Positions 8,506 to 18,507 of a stretch of DNA of 64,000 bases are shown one piece after another. The position numbers were made by a program, and so were the translations under genes. The DNA is from an uncultured Planctomycetaceae bacterium (lineage in GTDB: Bacteria > Planctomycetota > Planctomycetia > Pirellulales > Thermoguttaceae): assembly GCA_946408825.1 (NCBI GenBank), contig CAMJTU010000001.1, positions 186,001 to 250,000 on the forward strand, read 5' to 3'. Under the pieces are notes generated by a model. The model was not told the origin of the DNA. It did no database searches and saw only the letters and a program-made list of their open reading frames with translations. Position 1 is the stretch's first letter. Each line of letters opens with the position of its first letter.

Positions 8506-11500
8506 ATGAAAAAGGCGAATAACGCTTGGTTTACGCTTACTCTTGTGGTCGTCGCGCTGCTGAGCGCGCTCGGGTCGTCGGCAGAGGCGGATTATCAAGA
8601 CTGGCGCTTTGACGACGCGACGTTTGAGGCGCGACTCCACGACGACTGGCTCATGCACGACGCGTCAAACGTCGAATCTGACGGTCCGCTTTTTGCCGCT
8701 CGAACCGACGTCGCTCCGGAGCGCGCGCTCATAACGAACGTTCTCGCCGACGTTCGCGAATACGACGAAGACGCCGCTCGACCCTTCGACGAGCAGCTCG
8801 CCGCGCTCCTTTCTTCTGGAGCGCGCGCCGACGATCCACGCTGGCGATCGCTATATTACGCCGCGTGTCAAGTTCGCCGTAAGCTCCGACTCGCGGACGC
8901 GATTTCTTTGGCGCCGCGTTTTGTCTATACGAAGCATTTTGTTCTTGGCGCGTCTCATTACGCGTACACCGAGGACGTTACAGACGAAGCGTATATAGAT
9001 TACAGCAAGAATCGTCAGCCTGGCGGTCAGCTTTGTCTCGCAACCTTCAAGGACGACGGTTCAATTCAGAACGAGGTTCTTGTCGCGACGTCCGAGGGCG
9101 TTATTCGCGACCCAGAGGTCTCGTGGGACGGAAAAGAAATCGTTTTCTCAATGCGCAAAAGTCTCACGAACGACGATTTTCATCTCTACGTTTATAATAT
9201 AGAGACGCGCGAGACGCGTCAACTTACTTTTGGTCTTGGCGTCGCCGACGTCGAACCGACGTGGAGCCCTTCGGGAGACGTTATTTTTATTTCAACGCGG
9301 TGCGGTCAAAATATCGACTGTTGGTGGACCGAGGTTTCCAATCTTTATACCTGCGACGCGCAGGGACGCTACCTCAGACGGCTCGGCGTCGATCAGGTGA
9401 CGGTCAACTACCCGAAGGTTTTAGACGACGGGCGCGTTATCTACACGCGCTGGGAGTACAACGATCGCGGACACGTCTACGTTCAACCTCTTTTCCAGAT
9501 GAATAGCGACGGAACAGGTCAGACGGAGTATTACGGGAACAATTCGATCTTTCCGACGTCGCTGCTTCATTCTCGAGGCGTGCCCGGCTCCGATCTCGTC
9601 GTCTCCATTGCTTCAGGACATCATACGTACCAACAGGGCGCGCTTGTCGTCGTCGATCGTTCCAAGGGAACGCAGCGGAACGAAGGAATAACCCTCGTCG
9701 CTCCCGGCCGCCCTCAACCCGACGACGTTATGATCGACCGTTACGCGCAGGACGGCGAACTTTTCGCGCATCCCTTCGCGCTCGACGACGAGAACATACT
9801 CGTCTCCTATCTTCCGGAAGGATCCCACGATCGCGTTTACGACGTTCCTTTTGGCGTCTATTGGTTTGACTTTGACGGCGCTCGAGAGCTTTTGGCGTTT
9901 GATCCCGCGATCAGCTGCGGTCAGCCCGCGCCTCTCGTGGCGCGCGACGTTCCGTTGACGCGACCGTCGCAGGTCGATCTCGCGAAGAAGACCGGGCAGT
10001 ATTACGTTCAGGACGTCTACGAAGGCCCCGGACTCAAGGGGATTGAACGGGGAACGGTTAAGAAACTCCGCGTCGTCGAACTCCTCTACCGTCCTTTCAG
10101 CGTCGGTTGGAACTGGAACTGGGGCGAGGTCGGCGATTCGCTCGTATCCGGTCCCTGCGCGATCGGCAACGGCTCATGGGACGCGAAACGCGTGATCGGC
10201 GAGGTCCCCGTCGAGGAGGACGGTTCCGCCTTCTTCGAGGTTCCCGCGATGACGCCCGTCTACTTCCAGCTCCTCGACTCAAACGGCGACGTCGTCCAGT
10301 CGATGCGCAGTTGGTCGACGCTCCAGCCCGGCGAAACGTTCGGCTGCGTCGGATGCCACGAGCCCAAAGGGTCGATTATCGAAAACGCCGCCGACGCCGC
10401 AAACGCGACTTCGATCGCGCTCAGAAAGGGCGTCGCGATTCCTCAGCCCGTATTGTCCCCGCCCCCCGGCGTTCATCAAAATTCCGGCTTCGATTACGTG
10501 CGCGACGTCCAGCCGATTCTCGACCGTTACTGCGTTTCGTGCCATACCGGGCGCGACGGCGACGCGTTCAGTCTACTTGGCGACGAGGAAAAAGAGCCAT
10601 GTGAAGAACGCAAAGAGATTTATCCGGAGGAAAAAAAGCGGTTTAGCGTTTCGTACCTCACGCTGACGCAGAACGGTCGTCATGAAGGACGCTGGACTCG
10701 ATGGCTTGGGGTTCAGGATCCGCCGTACTTGCTCGAGCCGTATCATTGGGGCGCCGCGAAGAGCCCGCTGATAACGATGTTTCGCGACGCGAACGGGCGC
10801 GTCGGCGGACAGGACGAATTTCATCGCGACGTGAAGATCGACGAACAGTCGCTCCGTACGCTCGCGATGTGGATCGATCTCCTTGTTCCGTATTGCGGCG
10901 ATTATTACGAACATAACCGCTGGACCGACGGCGACCGCGCATACTACCGTTATTACGCGAAGCAGCGCGAACTCAACGCGGAGATCGTCAAGAAAGACGT
11001 CGCGATGAAGCTCGAAGCGGAGCGCACGGGAGTCGACTTCAAACTTGAAGATTTCCCGCAGTTTCATTTCGGCGGTCTTGACGCGCGTCGAACGTACGTG
11101 GCGAAACTCCTCGACGAACGCGCTCCTTCGCTCGCGTGGAAAATCGGCGCTGAAAACGTCTACCGTAACGTCGCGCTCAATCCTTACGACCGTCAGACGG
11201 ATCGCATGGGGATCGTCGTCTATCCGCATGCGTCGTCGAATAGCGAATACGCGTTTGCCGACGCGTGCGCGGCGAAGAACGCGATCGACGGGCGAACCGC
11301 GAATCAAGAGAACGGCGAGACGCTTCCCTCGTGGACGCCAAACTTGCGGACAGACTTATGGTTAAACGTCGATTTCGGGTGCGACGTCGAGATCGACAAG
11401 TGCGTGGTATGGCTTCGCGCCGATTTCCCACGCGACGGCGCGTGGAAGAGCGCGACGCTTCGTTTTTCCGACGGGTCAAGCGAGAAAATTCAGCTCAAGG

Positions 11501-11646
11501 CGACGGCGGAACCGCAAACGTTCGCGTTTTCGGAACGTCGCGTCCGCTGGATTCAGATCGACGAACTTGAGGTCGAGTATCCGCTTAAACCGTGCGGTAT
11601 TGCCGAATTTGAAGTTTGGGGTAAGACGGCGATGGAGCCGCGTTAA
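8506..11646 (+). CDS. Secreted di-heme protein related to hydrazine synthase alpha, copy A
   Basis: 1,046 residues with a Sec signal peptide (about 1-28). Residues about 190-480 contain PD40/TolB-like propeller strands, e.g. DPEVSWDGKEIVFSMRK and GVADVEPTWSPSGDVIFIST. The region about 500-630 resembles the middle domain of hydrazine synthase alpha and holds the first heme c motif CVGCH (C614-H618); a second, CVSCH, is at C676-H680. The C-terminus (about 880-1046) looks like a discoidin/F5-8-type carbohydrate-binding module (SSNSEYAFADACAAKNAIDG, WLNVDFGCDVEIDKC). Heme attachment implies a periplasmic or surface location. No other anammox gene is near, so hydrazine synthesis is not inferred and the substrate is unknown. 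Most diverged of the tandem three. Confidence 0.75.
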   Translation: MKKANNAWFTLTLVVVALLSALGSSAEADYQDWRFDDATFEARLHDDWLMHDASNVESDGPLFAARTDVAPERALITNVLADVREYDEDAARPFDEQLAALLSSGARADDPRWRSLYYAACQVRRKLRLADAISLAPRFVYTKHFVLGASHYAYTEDVTDEAYIDYSKNRQPGGQLCLATFKDDGSIQNEVLVATSEGVIRDPEVSWDGKEIVFSMRKSLTNDDFHLYVYNIETRETRQLTFGLGVADVEPTWSPSGDVIFISTRCGQNIDCWWTEVSNLYTCDAQGRYLRRLGVDQVTVNYPKVLDDGRVIYTRWEYNDRGHVYVQPLFQMNSDGTGQTEYYGNNSIFPTSLLHSRGVPGSDLVVSIASGHHTYQQGALVVVDRSKGTQRNEGITLVAPGRPQPDDVMIDRYAQDGELFAHPFALDDENILVSYLPEGSHDRVYDVPFGVYWFDFDGARELLAFDPAISCGQPAPLVARDVPLTRPSQVDLAKKTGQYYVQDVYEGPGLKGIERGTVKKLRVVELLYRPFSVGWNWNWGEVGDSLVSGPCAIGNGSWDAKRVIGEVPVEEDGSAFFEVPAMTPVYFQLLDSNGDVVQSMRSWSTLQPGETFGCVGCHEPKGSIIENAADAANATSIALRKGVAIPQPVLSPPPGVHQNSGFDYVRDVQPILDRYCVSCHTGRDGDAFSLLGDEEKEPCEERKEIYPEEKKRFSVSYLTLTQNGRHEGRWTRWLGVQDPPYLLEPYHWGAAKSPLITMFRDANGRVGGQDEFHRDVKIDEQSLRTLAMWIDLLVPYCGDYYEHNRWTDGDRAYYRYYAKQRELNAEIVKKDVAMKLEAERTGVDFKLEDFPQFHFGGLDARRTYVAKLLDERAPSLAWKIGAENVYRNVALNPYDRQTDRMGIVVYPHASSNSEYAFADACAAKNAIDGRTANQENGETLPSWTPNLRTDLWLNVDFGCDVEIDKCVVWLRADFPRDGAWKSATLRFSDGSSEKIQLKATAEPQTFAFSERRVRWIQIDELEVEYPLKPCGIAEFEVWGKTAMEPR

Positions 11647-11760
11647 TTCTTCTGATTGCGTTCAGACGCCGCAATAGGTTGGTCTCGTCGCGCGCTTATA
11701 TTCGCCGCGGCGTTCAGACTCGAGAAAGATTTTGCTCCTAGCGGCGCCTTCCCCGACGGG

Positions 11761-11789
11761 TTGCAATCGCAAGTTCCGCGTTGTATACT
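11761..11789 (+). promoter_or_regulatory. Promoter of cytochrome copy B
   Basis: TTGCAA (11761-11766), exactly 17 bases, TATACT (11784-11789), about 80 bases before the start at 11870. The same two boxes and spacing occur before copy C. Confidence 0.75.
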
Positions 11790-11869
11790 TTTAGGGTAAT
11801 TTTTACGCATTGTTCGCGCCTTGTCTTAGATAAAAGACGCGGTTTTCCCAAATTACGGCAGGTTGTTCG

Positions 11870-14800
11870 ATGAATCGCATGATTTTGCGCGTTGTCGCGG
11901 CGTTTCTTTTGCTCGCGTTTGCGTCGTGTTCCGTCCCCCGCGCGCAGGCAAAGGTTTCCGATTGGAGTTTCGACCGCGACGTTTTCGCTTCCCGACTTTT
12001 TCAGGATTGGCTTTTCCAAGACGGGACGGACGGCGCTGTTTTCGCCGATAAAGAGAGCGCAGACGGCGCGAAAGCGCTTGTCGACGGCGTTTTGACAAAG
12101 CTCGAAACTGACGAGAACGCCGATTCTTACGGGGCTTCCGAACTCGTTTACGACGTCGCGATTGCGGGAGACGCCGAAGAATACGCGAACGGAACGGTCG
12201 ACGCGTCTCCGGACGGCGTCGCCGCGCTGCGTAAACGCTTTGACGATCTCGTCGCCGCGAACGCCGTCGGTTCCGATCCGCAGTGGAACTGGCTCTATCG
12301 CGACGTCTGTCGCGTTCGTCGCGCGCGAAGACTCGCCGACGCCGCCGAACTCGCGCCGCAATTTGTCTTTACGAAGCATTACGTCATCGGCGCGAGTCAT
12401 TACGCGTACACGGAAGACGTCACCGACGAATGGTACAACGATTACAGTTCGAACCGTCAAGAAGGCGGGCAGCTGATTCGCGCGACCTTTGCGCCCGACG
12501 GTTCGATTCGCAACGAGGTTCTTGTCGAAACGAAAAACGGAACGCTCCGCGACCCCGACGTTTCGTGGGACGGCAAGCGCGTTTTGTTTTCGATGCGCAA
12601 CGACCTGAACTTCGACGATTTTCACGTCTATGAATACGACGTCGAAACAAAAGAAGTACGACAGATCACGAGCGGCCCCGGCGTCGCCGACGTCGAGCCG
12701 ATTTATCTTCCGAACGGCGACCTTCTTTTCGGATCGACGCGTTGCACGCAGATTACCGACTGCTGGTGGACTGAGGTTTCGAACTTCTATACCTGCGACG
12801 CCAAGGGACAATTCCTGCGCCGCCTCTCTTTCGACCAAGTGACGGTCAACTACCCGAAACTCCTTGACGACGGGCGCGTCGTCTACACGCGCTGGGATTA
12901 CAACGACCGCGGACAAATCTATCCGCAGCCCCTTTTCCAGATGAATCCCGACGGAACGGCGCAAACCGAATTCTACGGCAACAACTCTTATTTCCCGACG
13001 ACGATCATGCACGCGCGAGGGATTCCCGGTTCCGATCGCGTCCTCGCGATAGCGGCCGGTCATCATACGTATCAAAACGGAAAACTTATTCTCCTCGACA
13101 GATCTAAAGGAACGCAGGAAAACGAAGGTTGCACGCTTGTCGCGCCGATTCGCGAGACGCCCGCCGATCAAATCGACCAATACGGTCAGCAGGGCGAACT
13201 TTTCCAGTATCCCTATCCCCTCGACGACGAAACGCTGCTCTGCGCGTATCTTCCCGAAGGAGGCGCGTGGAAGTATCCTATTCCGTTTGGACTGTATTGG
13301 TTTAATTTCGACGGCGAACGCGAGCTTTTGGCGTTCGATCCCGCGATTAGTTGCGGACAGCCGATTGCGCTTCAAGAACGCGAGATTCCGACGACGCGTC
13401 CGTCTCAGGTCGATCTGAACCAGAAGACGGGCAAATACTACGTCCAGGACGTCTACGAAGGACCGGGACTTGCGGGAATCGAGCGCGGAACGATTAAGGC
13501 GCTGCGCGTCGTCGCGCTTGAGTTCCGGGTCGCGGGCGTCGGTAAAAACGGAAACAGCGGACCGGCGGGCGCGGCGATGGTCTGCACGCCGCCCGCGATC
13601 AGCAACGCCTCGTGGGACGTCAAACACGTTCTCGGCGAAGTTCCCGTTGAAGAGGACGGCTCCGCGTATTTTGAGGTCCCGGCGCAGACTCCCGTCTATT
13701 TCCAACTCGTCGACAAGTTCGGCGACGTCGTCCAGACGATGCGCAGCTGGTCGACGCTTCAACCGGGCGAGACGTTCGGTTGCGTCGGATGTCACGAGCC
13801 GAAGGGCGCCGTGATCGAGAACGCGACGTCGAACTCGGGCGCGACGACGATCGCGCTTAAAAAAGACGTCGCGCAACTTAAGCCTGTCCTTTTCCCGAGC
13901 AAAGGATCTCACGAACTTGCCGGCTTCAGTTTCCAGCGCGACATTCAGCCGATTCTGGATCACAACTGCGTTTCGTGTCATACGGGCGAAAAGGACAAGC
14001 CTTTCAGTCTTCTGGGGAACGACGACGTTTCGCCGCGGGGCTTGAAGGCGAGCGAGACGTCGCTTCGCGTCTTTAGCGAGGCGTACGTCAATCTAACGAA
14101 CGCCGGCGCCAACGGTAAAAGCCCGTGGATCGACTGGCTCGGAATTCAAAAAGGGCCCGAACTGCTTCCTCCTTATTCCGCAGGCGCGTGCAAGAGTAAG
14201 TTAATCTCCATGTTTCGCAGTCCAGACGGTCAATACGGCGGGCAGGATGAAAACCATCGCGACGTTCATATCGACGAAGCGTCCGTTCGACTTCTTGCGA
14301 TGTGGATCGACCTCCTTGTTCCGTATTGCGGCGATTACGTCGAAGCAAATAAGTGGAAGATCGAGGAACGCGCCCAGTACGAATACTATTGGGCGAAACA
14401 CCTCATGGAGCGCGACATTAGCGAGTTCAACACCGAGTTAAAGCGCGTCGCGTTGGAAACGGGCGACGAATCCGTCGGGAAAGACAGTCGTAACGTCGCG
14501 TTTGGCGGCTTGGTCGACCGGCAGGCTTTCATGGCGGGTTACGCCGCGCGGCGTATTCCTTCGGTCGCGAAGCGCGAGGGCGAGCTCAACGTCTACCGCA
14601 ACCTTGCGCTGAACCCTCGCGACAATCAAGGGGACGCGCAAGACGTCGTCCTTTATCCTCACGCGTCGTCGAACAGCGAATACGCGTACGCGGACGAGTT
14701 CGCCGCCAAGAACGCGATCGACGGCAAGAAAGAGAATAAAGGACACGGACCCGCGTTCCCGTCGTGGGGGCCGAACCTGCGGACCGACCTGTGGCTGAAC

Positions 14801-15070
14801 GTCGATTTTGGGTGCGACGTCGAGATCGACAAGTGCGTGATCTACGTTCGCGCCGACTTCCCGCACGATACGGTCTGGCAGAGCGGAACGCTCGAATTTT
14901 CCGACGGTTCAAAGGTCGATATTAAACTCGAAGCGACCGCCGAACCGCAGGAGTTCAAGTTCGACAAACGTCGCATTCGAAGCGTTCGACTGACGAATCT
15001 CAAAGCGGACTTCCCCCTCAAATGGAGCGGGATTACCGAAATCGAATATTGGGGCGTCTCCGCAGAATGA
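11870..15070 (+). CDS. Secreted di-heme protein related to hydrazine synthase alpha, copy B
   Basis: 1,066 residues with the same plan as copy A: an exported N-terminus, PD40-type propeller, hydrazine-synthase-alpha-like domain with CVGCH (C638-H642), a second heme motif CVSCH (C700-H704), then a discoidin-like C-terminus. The signal region ends either at a possible lipobox-like FASC or at a signal-peptidase-I site after AQA, so lipid anchoring is uncertain. It has its own promoter (11761) and terminator (15117). It is almost identical to copy C and equal in length, which shows a recent duplication. The redox partner and substrate cannot be read from the sequence. Confidence 0.75.
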   Translation: MNRMILRVVAAFLLLAFASCSVPRAQAKVSDWSFDRDVFASRLFQDWLFQDGTDGAVFADKESADGAKALVDGVLTKLETDENADSYGASELVYDVAIAGDAEEYANGTVDASPDGVAALRKRFDDLVAANAVGSDPQWNWLYRDVCRVRRARRLADAAELAPQFVFTKHYVIGASHYAYTEDVTDEWYNDYSSNRQEGGQLIRATFAPDGSIRNEVLVETKNGTLRDPDVSWDGKRVLFSMRNDLNFDDFHVYEYDVETKEVRQITSGPGVADVEPIYLPNGDLLFGSTRCTQITDCWWTEVSNFYTCDAKGQFLRRLSFDQVTVNYPKLLDDGRVVYTRWDYNDRGQIYPQPLFQMNPDGTAQTEFYGNNSYFPTTIMHARGIPGSDRVLAIAAGHHTYQNGKLILLDRSKGTQENEGCTLVAPIRETPADQIDQYGQQGELFQYPYPLDDETLLCAYLPEGGAWKYPIPFGLYWFNFDGERELLAFDPAISCGQPIALQEREIPTTRPSQVDLNQKTGKYYVQDVYEGPGLAGIERGTIKALRVVALEFRVAGVGKNGNSGPAGAAMVCTPPAISNASWDVKHVLGEVPVEEDGSAYFEVPAQTPVYFQLVDKFGDVVQTMRSWSTLQPGETFGCVGCHEPKGAVIENATSNSGATTIALKKDVAQLKPVLFPSKGSHELAGFSFQRDIQPILDHNCVSCHTGEKDKPFSLLGNDDVSPRGLKASETSLRVFSEAYVNLTNAGANGKSPWIDWLGIQKGPELLPPYSAGACKSKLISMFRSPDGQYGGQDENHRDVHIDEASVRLLAMWIDLLVPYCGDYVEANKWKIEERAQYEYYWAKHLMERDISEFNTELKRVALETGDESVGKDSRNVAFGGLVDRQAFMAGYAARRIPSVAKREGELNVYRNLALNPRDNQGDAQDVVLYPHASSNSEYAYADEFAAKNAIDGKKENKGHGPAFPSWGPNLRTDLWLNVDFGCDVEIDKCVIYVRADFPHDTVWQSGTLEFSDGSKVDIKLEATAEPQEFKFDKRRIRSVRLTNLKADFPLKWSGITEIEYWGVSAE

Positions 15071-15116
15071 AGTTTCGCGTCTGACGTTCTCGATTTTCAG
15101 ACATAGCTCCAAAAAG

Positions 15117-15155
15117 AAAACGCGAATCGACGCAACGGTCGATTCGCGTTTTCTT
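15117..15155 (+). terminator. Terminator after cytochrome copy B
   Basis: A perfect 14-base stem (AAAACGCGAATCGA, 15117-15130, with 15139-15152) closes an 8-base loop and runs into T-rich sequence. The same stem recurs after copy C. Confidence 0.85.
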
Positions 15156-15163
15156 TAGGCGCG

Positions 15164-15192
15164 TTGCAAAAGCTGATTGAAGGACGTATACT
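15164..15192 (+). promoter_or_regulatory. Promoter of cytochrome copy C
   Basis: TTGCAA (15164-15169), 17 bases, TATACT (15187-15192), about 80 bases before the start at 15272. Box sequences and spacing are identical to those of copy B, while the spacer bases differ. Confidence 0.75.
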
Positions 15193-15271
15193 AAACGGGT
15201 CTGTCCTTCAACTTCTCTTCGCAATTCCCGAGTGAGAAAACGACGTTTTACGACTACGACAAGGTTATACA

Positions 15272-18200
15272 ATGAATCGCATGATTGCGCGCGTTTTGGG
15301 CGTCTTAGTTTTTGCGGCGCTTGCCGCGTTTCCCGCGGCGTCGGCGGTCGCCAACGTTTCCGATTGGAAATTCGACCCCGACGTCTTTGACGCGCGGCTT
15401 CTTCAAGACTGGCTTTTCCAAGACGGAATCGACTACGTCGCCGTTTTCTCCGACGACAAGGGCTGCGACGCGGCGAGAACGCTCGTCGACGGCGTCTTGA
15501 CGAAGCTCGAAACGGACGAGAACGCGGATTCTTTCGGCGTGGACGCGCTCACATACGATTCCTCCGTCGCCAAGGACTCCGAAGAATACGCGAACGGAAC
15601 GGTCGACGCGTCTCCCGAGGGCGTCGCGGCGCTGCGCGAACGATTTGACGCGCTTGTCGCGGCGAGAATCGTCGGCTCCAACCCGCGGTGGCTCGAACTC
15701 TACCGCGACGCTTGCCGCGTTCGCCGCGCTCGCCGACTCGCCGACGCAGCCGAAATCGCGCCGCAATTCGTCTATACGAAGCATTTCGTCATCGGCGCGA
15801 GTCACTATGCGTATACCGAGGACGTGACCGACGAATGGAGCCCCGATTACAGTTCCGACCGTCAAGAAGGAGGACAACTGATCCGCGCGACTTTCGCGCC
15901 CGACGGTTCGATTCGCAACGAAATCCTCGTCGAAACGAAGGGCGGCGTTATCCGCGACCCCGACGTCTCGTGGGACGGTAAACGCGTTCTTTTCTCGATG
16001 CGCAAGGACTTAGTGAACGACGACTTTCACGTCTACGAATACGACGTCGAGACGAAGGAGGTTCGCCAGATTACGAGCGGTCCCGGCGTCGCCGATATCG
16101 AGCCGATCTATCTTCCTAACGGCGACCTTCTTTTCGGTTCGACGCGTTGCACGCAAATAACCGACTGTTCGTACAGCGAAGTTTCAAATCTTTATACGTG
16201 CGATTCCAACGGTTGTTTTTTACGTAGGCTTTCTTTCGATCAGGTTACGGTCAACTATCCAAAACTCCTCGACGACGGGCGCGTTGTCTATACGCGCTGG
16301 GATTACAACGACCGAGGTCAAATCTATCCGCAGCCGTTGTTCCAGATGAATCCCGACGGAACGGCGCAGACTGAGTTTTACGGCAACAACTCCTACTTCC
16401 CGACGTCGATCATACATGCGCGAGGAATCCCCGGTTCCGATCGCGTTCTCGCCGTCGCGGGCGGACATCATACGCATCAGAACGGCAAGCTTGTCGTGAT
16501 CGACCGATCGAAAGGAACGCAGGAAAACGAAGGTTGCACGCTTATCGCGCCGATTCGCGAGACGCCCGCCGAGCAAATCGACCAATACGGTCAGCAGGGC
16601 GAACTTTTCCAGTATCCTTATCCTCTCGACGACGAAACGCTATTCTGCGCGTATCTTCCCGAGGGCGGCGCGTGGAAGTACGATATTCCTTTCGGCCTGT
16701 ACTGGTTTAACTTCGACGGCGAACGCGAGCTTTTGGCCTTTGATCCCGCGATTAGTTGCGGACAGCCGATCGCGCTTCAAGAACGCGAAACTCCGACGAC
16801 GCGTCCGTCCCAAGTCGATCTAAGTCAGACGACGGGCAAATATTACGTTCAGGACGTCTACGAAGGACCGGGGCTTGAGGGGATTGAACGCGGGACAGTC
16901 AAGGCGCTGCGCGTTGTCGCGCTCGAGTTCCGTGTCGCTGGCGTCGGCAGTAACGAGAATCACGGACCGGCAGGCGCGGCGATGGTCTGCACGCCGCCGT
17001 CGATCAGCAACGGCTCTTGGGACGTGAAACACGTTCTCGGCGAGGTTCCCGTCGAAGAAGACGGTTCCGCGTATTTTGAAGTTCCCGCGCGAACGCCCGT
17101 CTATTTTCAGCTCCTTGACGCGTTCGGCGACGTCGTCCAGACGATGCGCAGTTGGTCGACGCTCCAGCCCGGCGAGACGTTTGGCTGCGTTGGATGTCAC
17201 GAACCGAAGGGCGCCGTGATTGAGAACGCGAAGACGAACGCCGGCGCCACGACGATTGCTCTTCGTAAAGGCGTCGCGAAACTTAACCCCGTTCTTTTCC
17301 CAAGCAAGGGAGCCCACGAACTTTCAGGATTCAGTTTTCCGCGCGATATTCAGCCGATTCTGGATCGTTACTGCGTTTCGTGTCATACGGGCGGGAAGGG
17401 GAAACCTTTCAGTCTTCTGGGAAACGACGACGTTTCGCCAAGGGGACTGAAGGAAAGCGAGAGTTCGCTACGCGCCTTCAGCGAGGCATACGTCAACCTG
17501 ACGAACGCCGGCGCTCATGAAGGTCCTTGGGTCAACTGGCTTGGAGTCCAAGAGGGGCCCGAGTTGCTTCCGCCCTATTACGCGGGCGCGCATAAGAGCA
17601 AACTCATCTCCATGTTCCGCAGTTCTGACGGTCGTTACGGCGGCCAGGACGAAAACCATCGCGACGTTCATATCGACGAAACGTCCGTGCGACTCCTCGC
17701 GATGTGGATCGATCTTCTCGTTCCCTACTGCGGCGATTACGCCGAAGCGAACAAATGGAACGCCGACGAGCGCGCCCATTACGAGTATTATTGGACGAAA
17801 CATTTCATGGAGCGGAATATCGACGAAACTAACGTCGAGTTGAAACGAATCGCGTTGGAATCGGGGGACGACTCCGCCGGAAACGACAGTCGTAATATCG
17901 AGTTTGGCGGCATGTCCGACCGGTTGGCGTTCATGGCGGGCTACGCCGCGCGGCGCATTCCGTCCGTCGCGAAGCGCGACGGGGCGCTCAACGTCTACCG
18001 TAACGTCGCGCTGAATCCTCGCGATAATCAAGGGGATCCGCGGGACGTCGTTCTTTATCCTCACGCGTCGTCGAACAGCGAGTACGCCTATGCGGACGAG
18101 TTCGCCGCCAAGAACGCGATCGACGGTAAAAAGGAGAATAAAGGACACGGTCCGGAGTTTCCGTCGTGGGGCCCGAATCTACGGACCGACCTGTGGCTGA

Positions 18201-18472
18201 ACGTCGATTTCGGCTGCGACGTCGAGATCGACAAGTGCGTTATTTACGTTCGCGCCGATTTCCCGCACGATACGGTCTGGCAGAGTGGAACGCTCGAATT
18301 TTCCGACGGTTCAAAGGTCGATATCAAACTTTACGCGACCGCCGAACCGCAGGAGTTCAAGTTCGACAAACGCCGCGTCCGAAGCGTCCGCCTGACGAAT
18401 CTCAAAGCGGGCTTCCCCCTCAAATGGTGCGGAATCGCCGAGATCGAATACTGGGGCGTCACCGCCGAATGA
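15272..18472 (+). CDS. Secreted di-heme protein related to hydrazine synthase alpha, copy C
   Basis: 1,066 residues with a Sec signal peptide ending near AASAVA. Domains follow copies A and B: PD40-type propeller, hydrazine-synthase-alpha-like domain with CVGCH (C639-H643), CVSCH (C701-H705) and a C-terminal discoidin-like module. By eye, about 10 of the last 160 residues differ from copy B, while the N-terminal 150 residues diverge more. One difference that may matter is a WWTEVSNFY segment in B that reads SYSEVSNLY in C, within the propeller. It has its own promoter and terminator, so the copies can be controlled separately. Confidence 0.75.
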   Translation: MNRMIARVLGVLVFAALAAFPAASAVANVSDWKFDPDVFDARLLQDWLFQDGIDYVAVFSDDKGCDAARTLVDGVLTKLETDENADSFGVDALTYDSSVAKDSEEYANGTVDASPEGVAALRERFDALVAARIVGSNPRWLELYRDACRVRRARRLADAAEIAPQFVYTKHFVIGASHYAYTEDVTDEWSPDYSSDRQEGGQLIRATFAPDGSIRNEILVETKGGVIRDPDVSWDGKRVLFSMRKDLVNDDFHVYEYDVETKEVRQITSGPGVADIEPIYLPNGDLLFGSTRCTQITDCSYSEVSNLYTCDSNGCFLRRLSFDQVTVNYPKLLDDGRVVYTRWDYNDRGQIYPQPLFQMNPDGTAQTEFYGNNSYFPTSIIHARGIPGSDRVLAVAGGHHTHQNGKLVVIDRSKGTQENEGCTLIAPIRETPAEQIDQYGQQGELFQYPYPLDDETLFCAYLPEGGAWKYDIPFGLYWFNFDGERELLAFDPAISCGQPIALQERETPTTRPSQVDLSQTTGKYYVQDVYEGPGLEGIERGTVKALRVVALEFRVAGVGSNENHGPAGAAMVCTPPSISNGSWDVKHVLGEVPVEEDGSAYFEVPARTPVYFQLLDAFGDVVQTMRSWSTLQPGETFGCVGCHEPKGAVIENAKTNAGATTIALRKGVAKLNPVLFPSKGAHELSGFSFPRDIQPILDRYCVSCHTGGKGKPFSLLGNDDVSPRGLKESESSLRAFSEAYVNLTNAGAHEGPWVNWLGVQEGPELLPPYYAGAHKSKLISMFRSSDGRYGGQDENHRDVHIDETSVRLLAMWIDLLVPYCGDYAEANKWNADERAHYEYYWTKHFMERNIDETNVELKRIALESGDDSAGNDSRNIEFGGMSDRLAFMAGYAARRIPSVAKRDGALNVYRNVALNPRDNQGDPRDVVLYPHASSNSEYAYADEFAAKNAIDGKKENKGHGPEFPSWGPNLRTDLWLNVDFGCDVEIDKCVIYVRADFPHDTVWQSGTLEFSDGSKVDIKLYATAEPQEFKFDKRRVRSVRLTNLKAGFPLKWCGIAEIEYWGVTAE

Positions 18473-18507
18473 CGCCGAATTGACCTAAAAACTCGAACGT
18501 CAACAAA

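Noticed and set aside
11738..13981. 747-codon minus-strand frame
   Set aside because: Arg/Asp-rich composition with no domain, entirely antisense to cytochrome copy B.
8506..18472. True hydrazine synthase (anammox)
   Set aside because: No beta or gamma subunit, hydrazine dehydrogenase or nitrite reductase is nearby, and the tyrosine ligand is missing.
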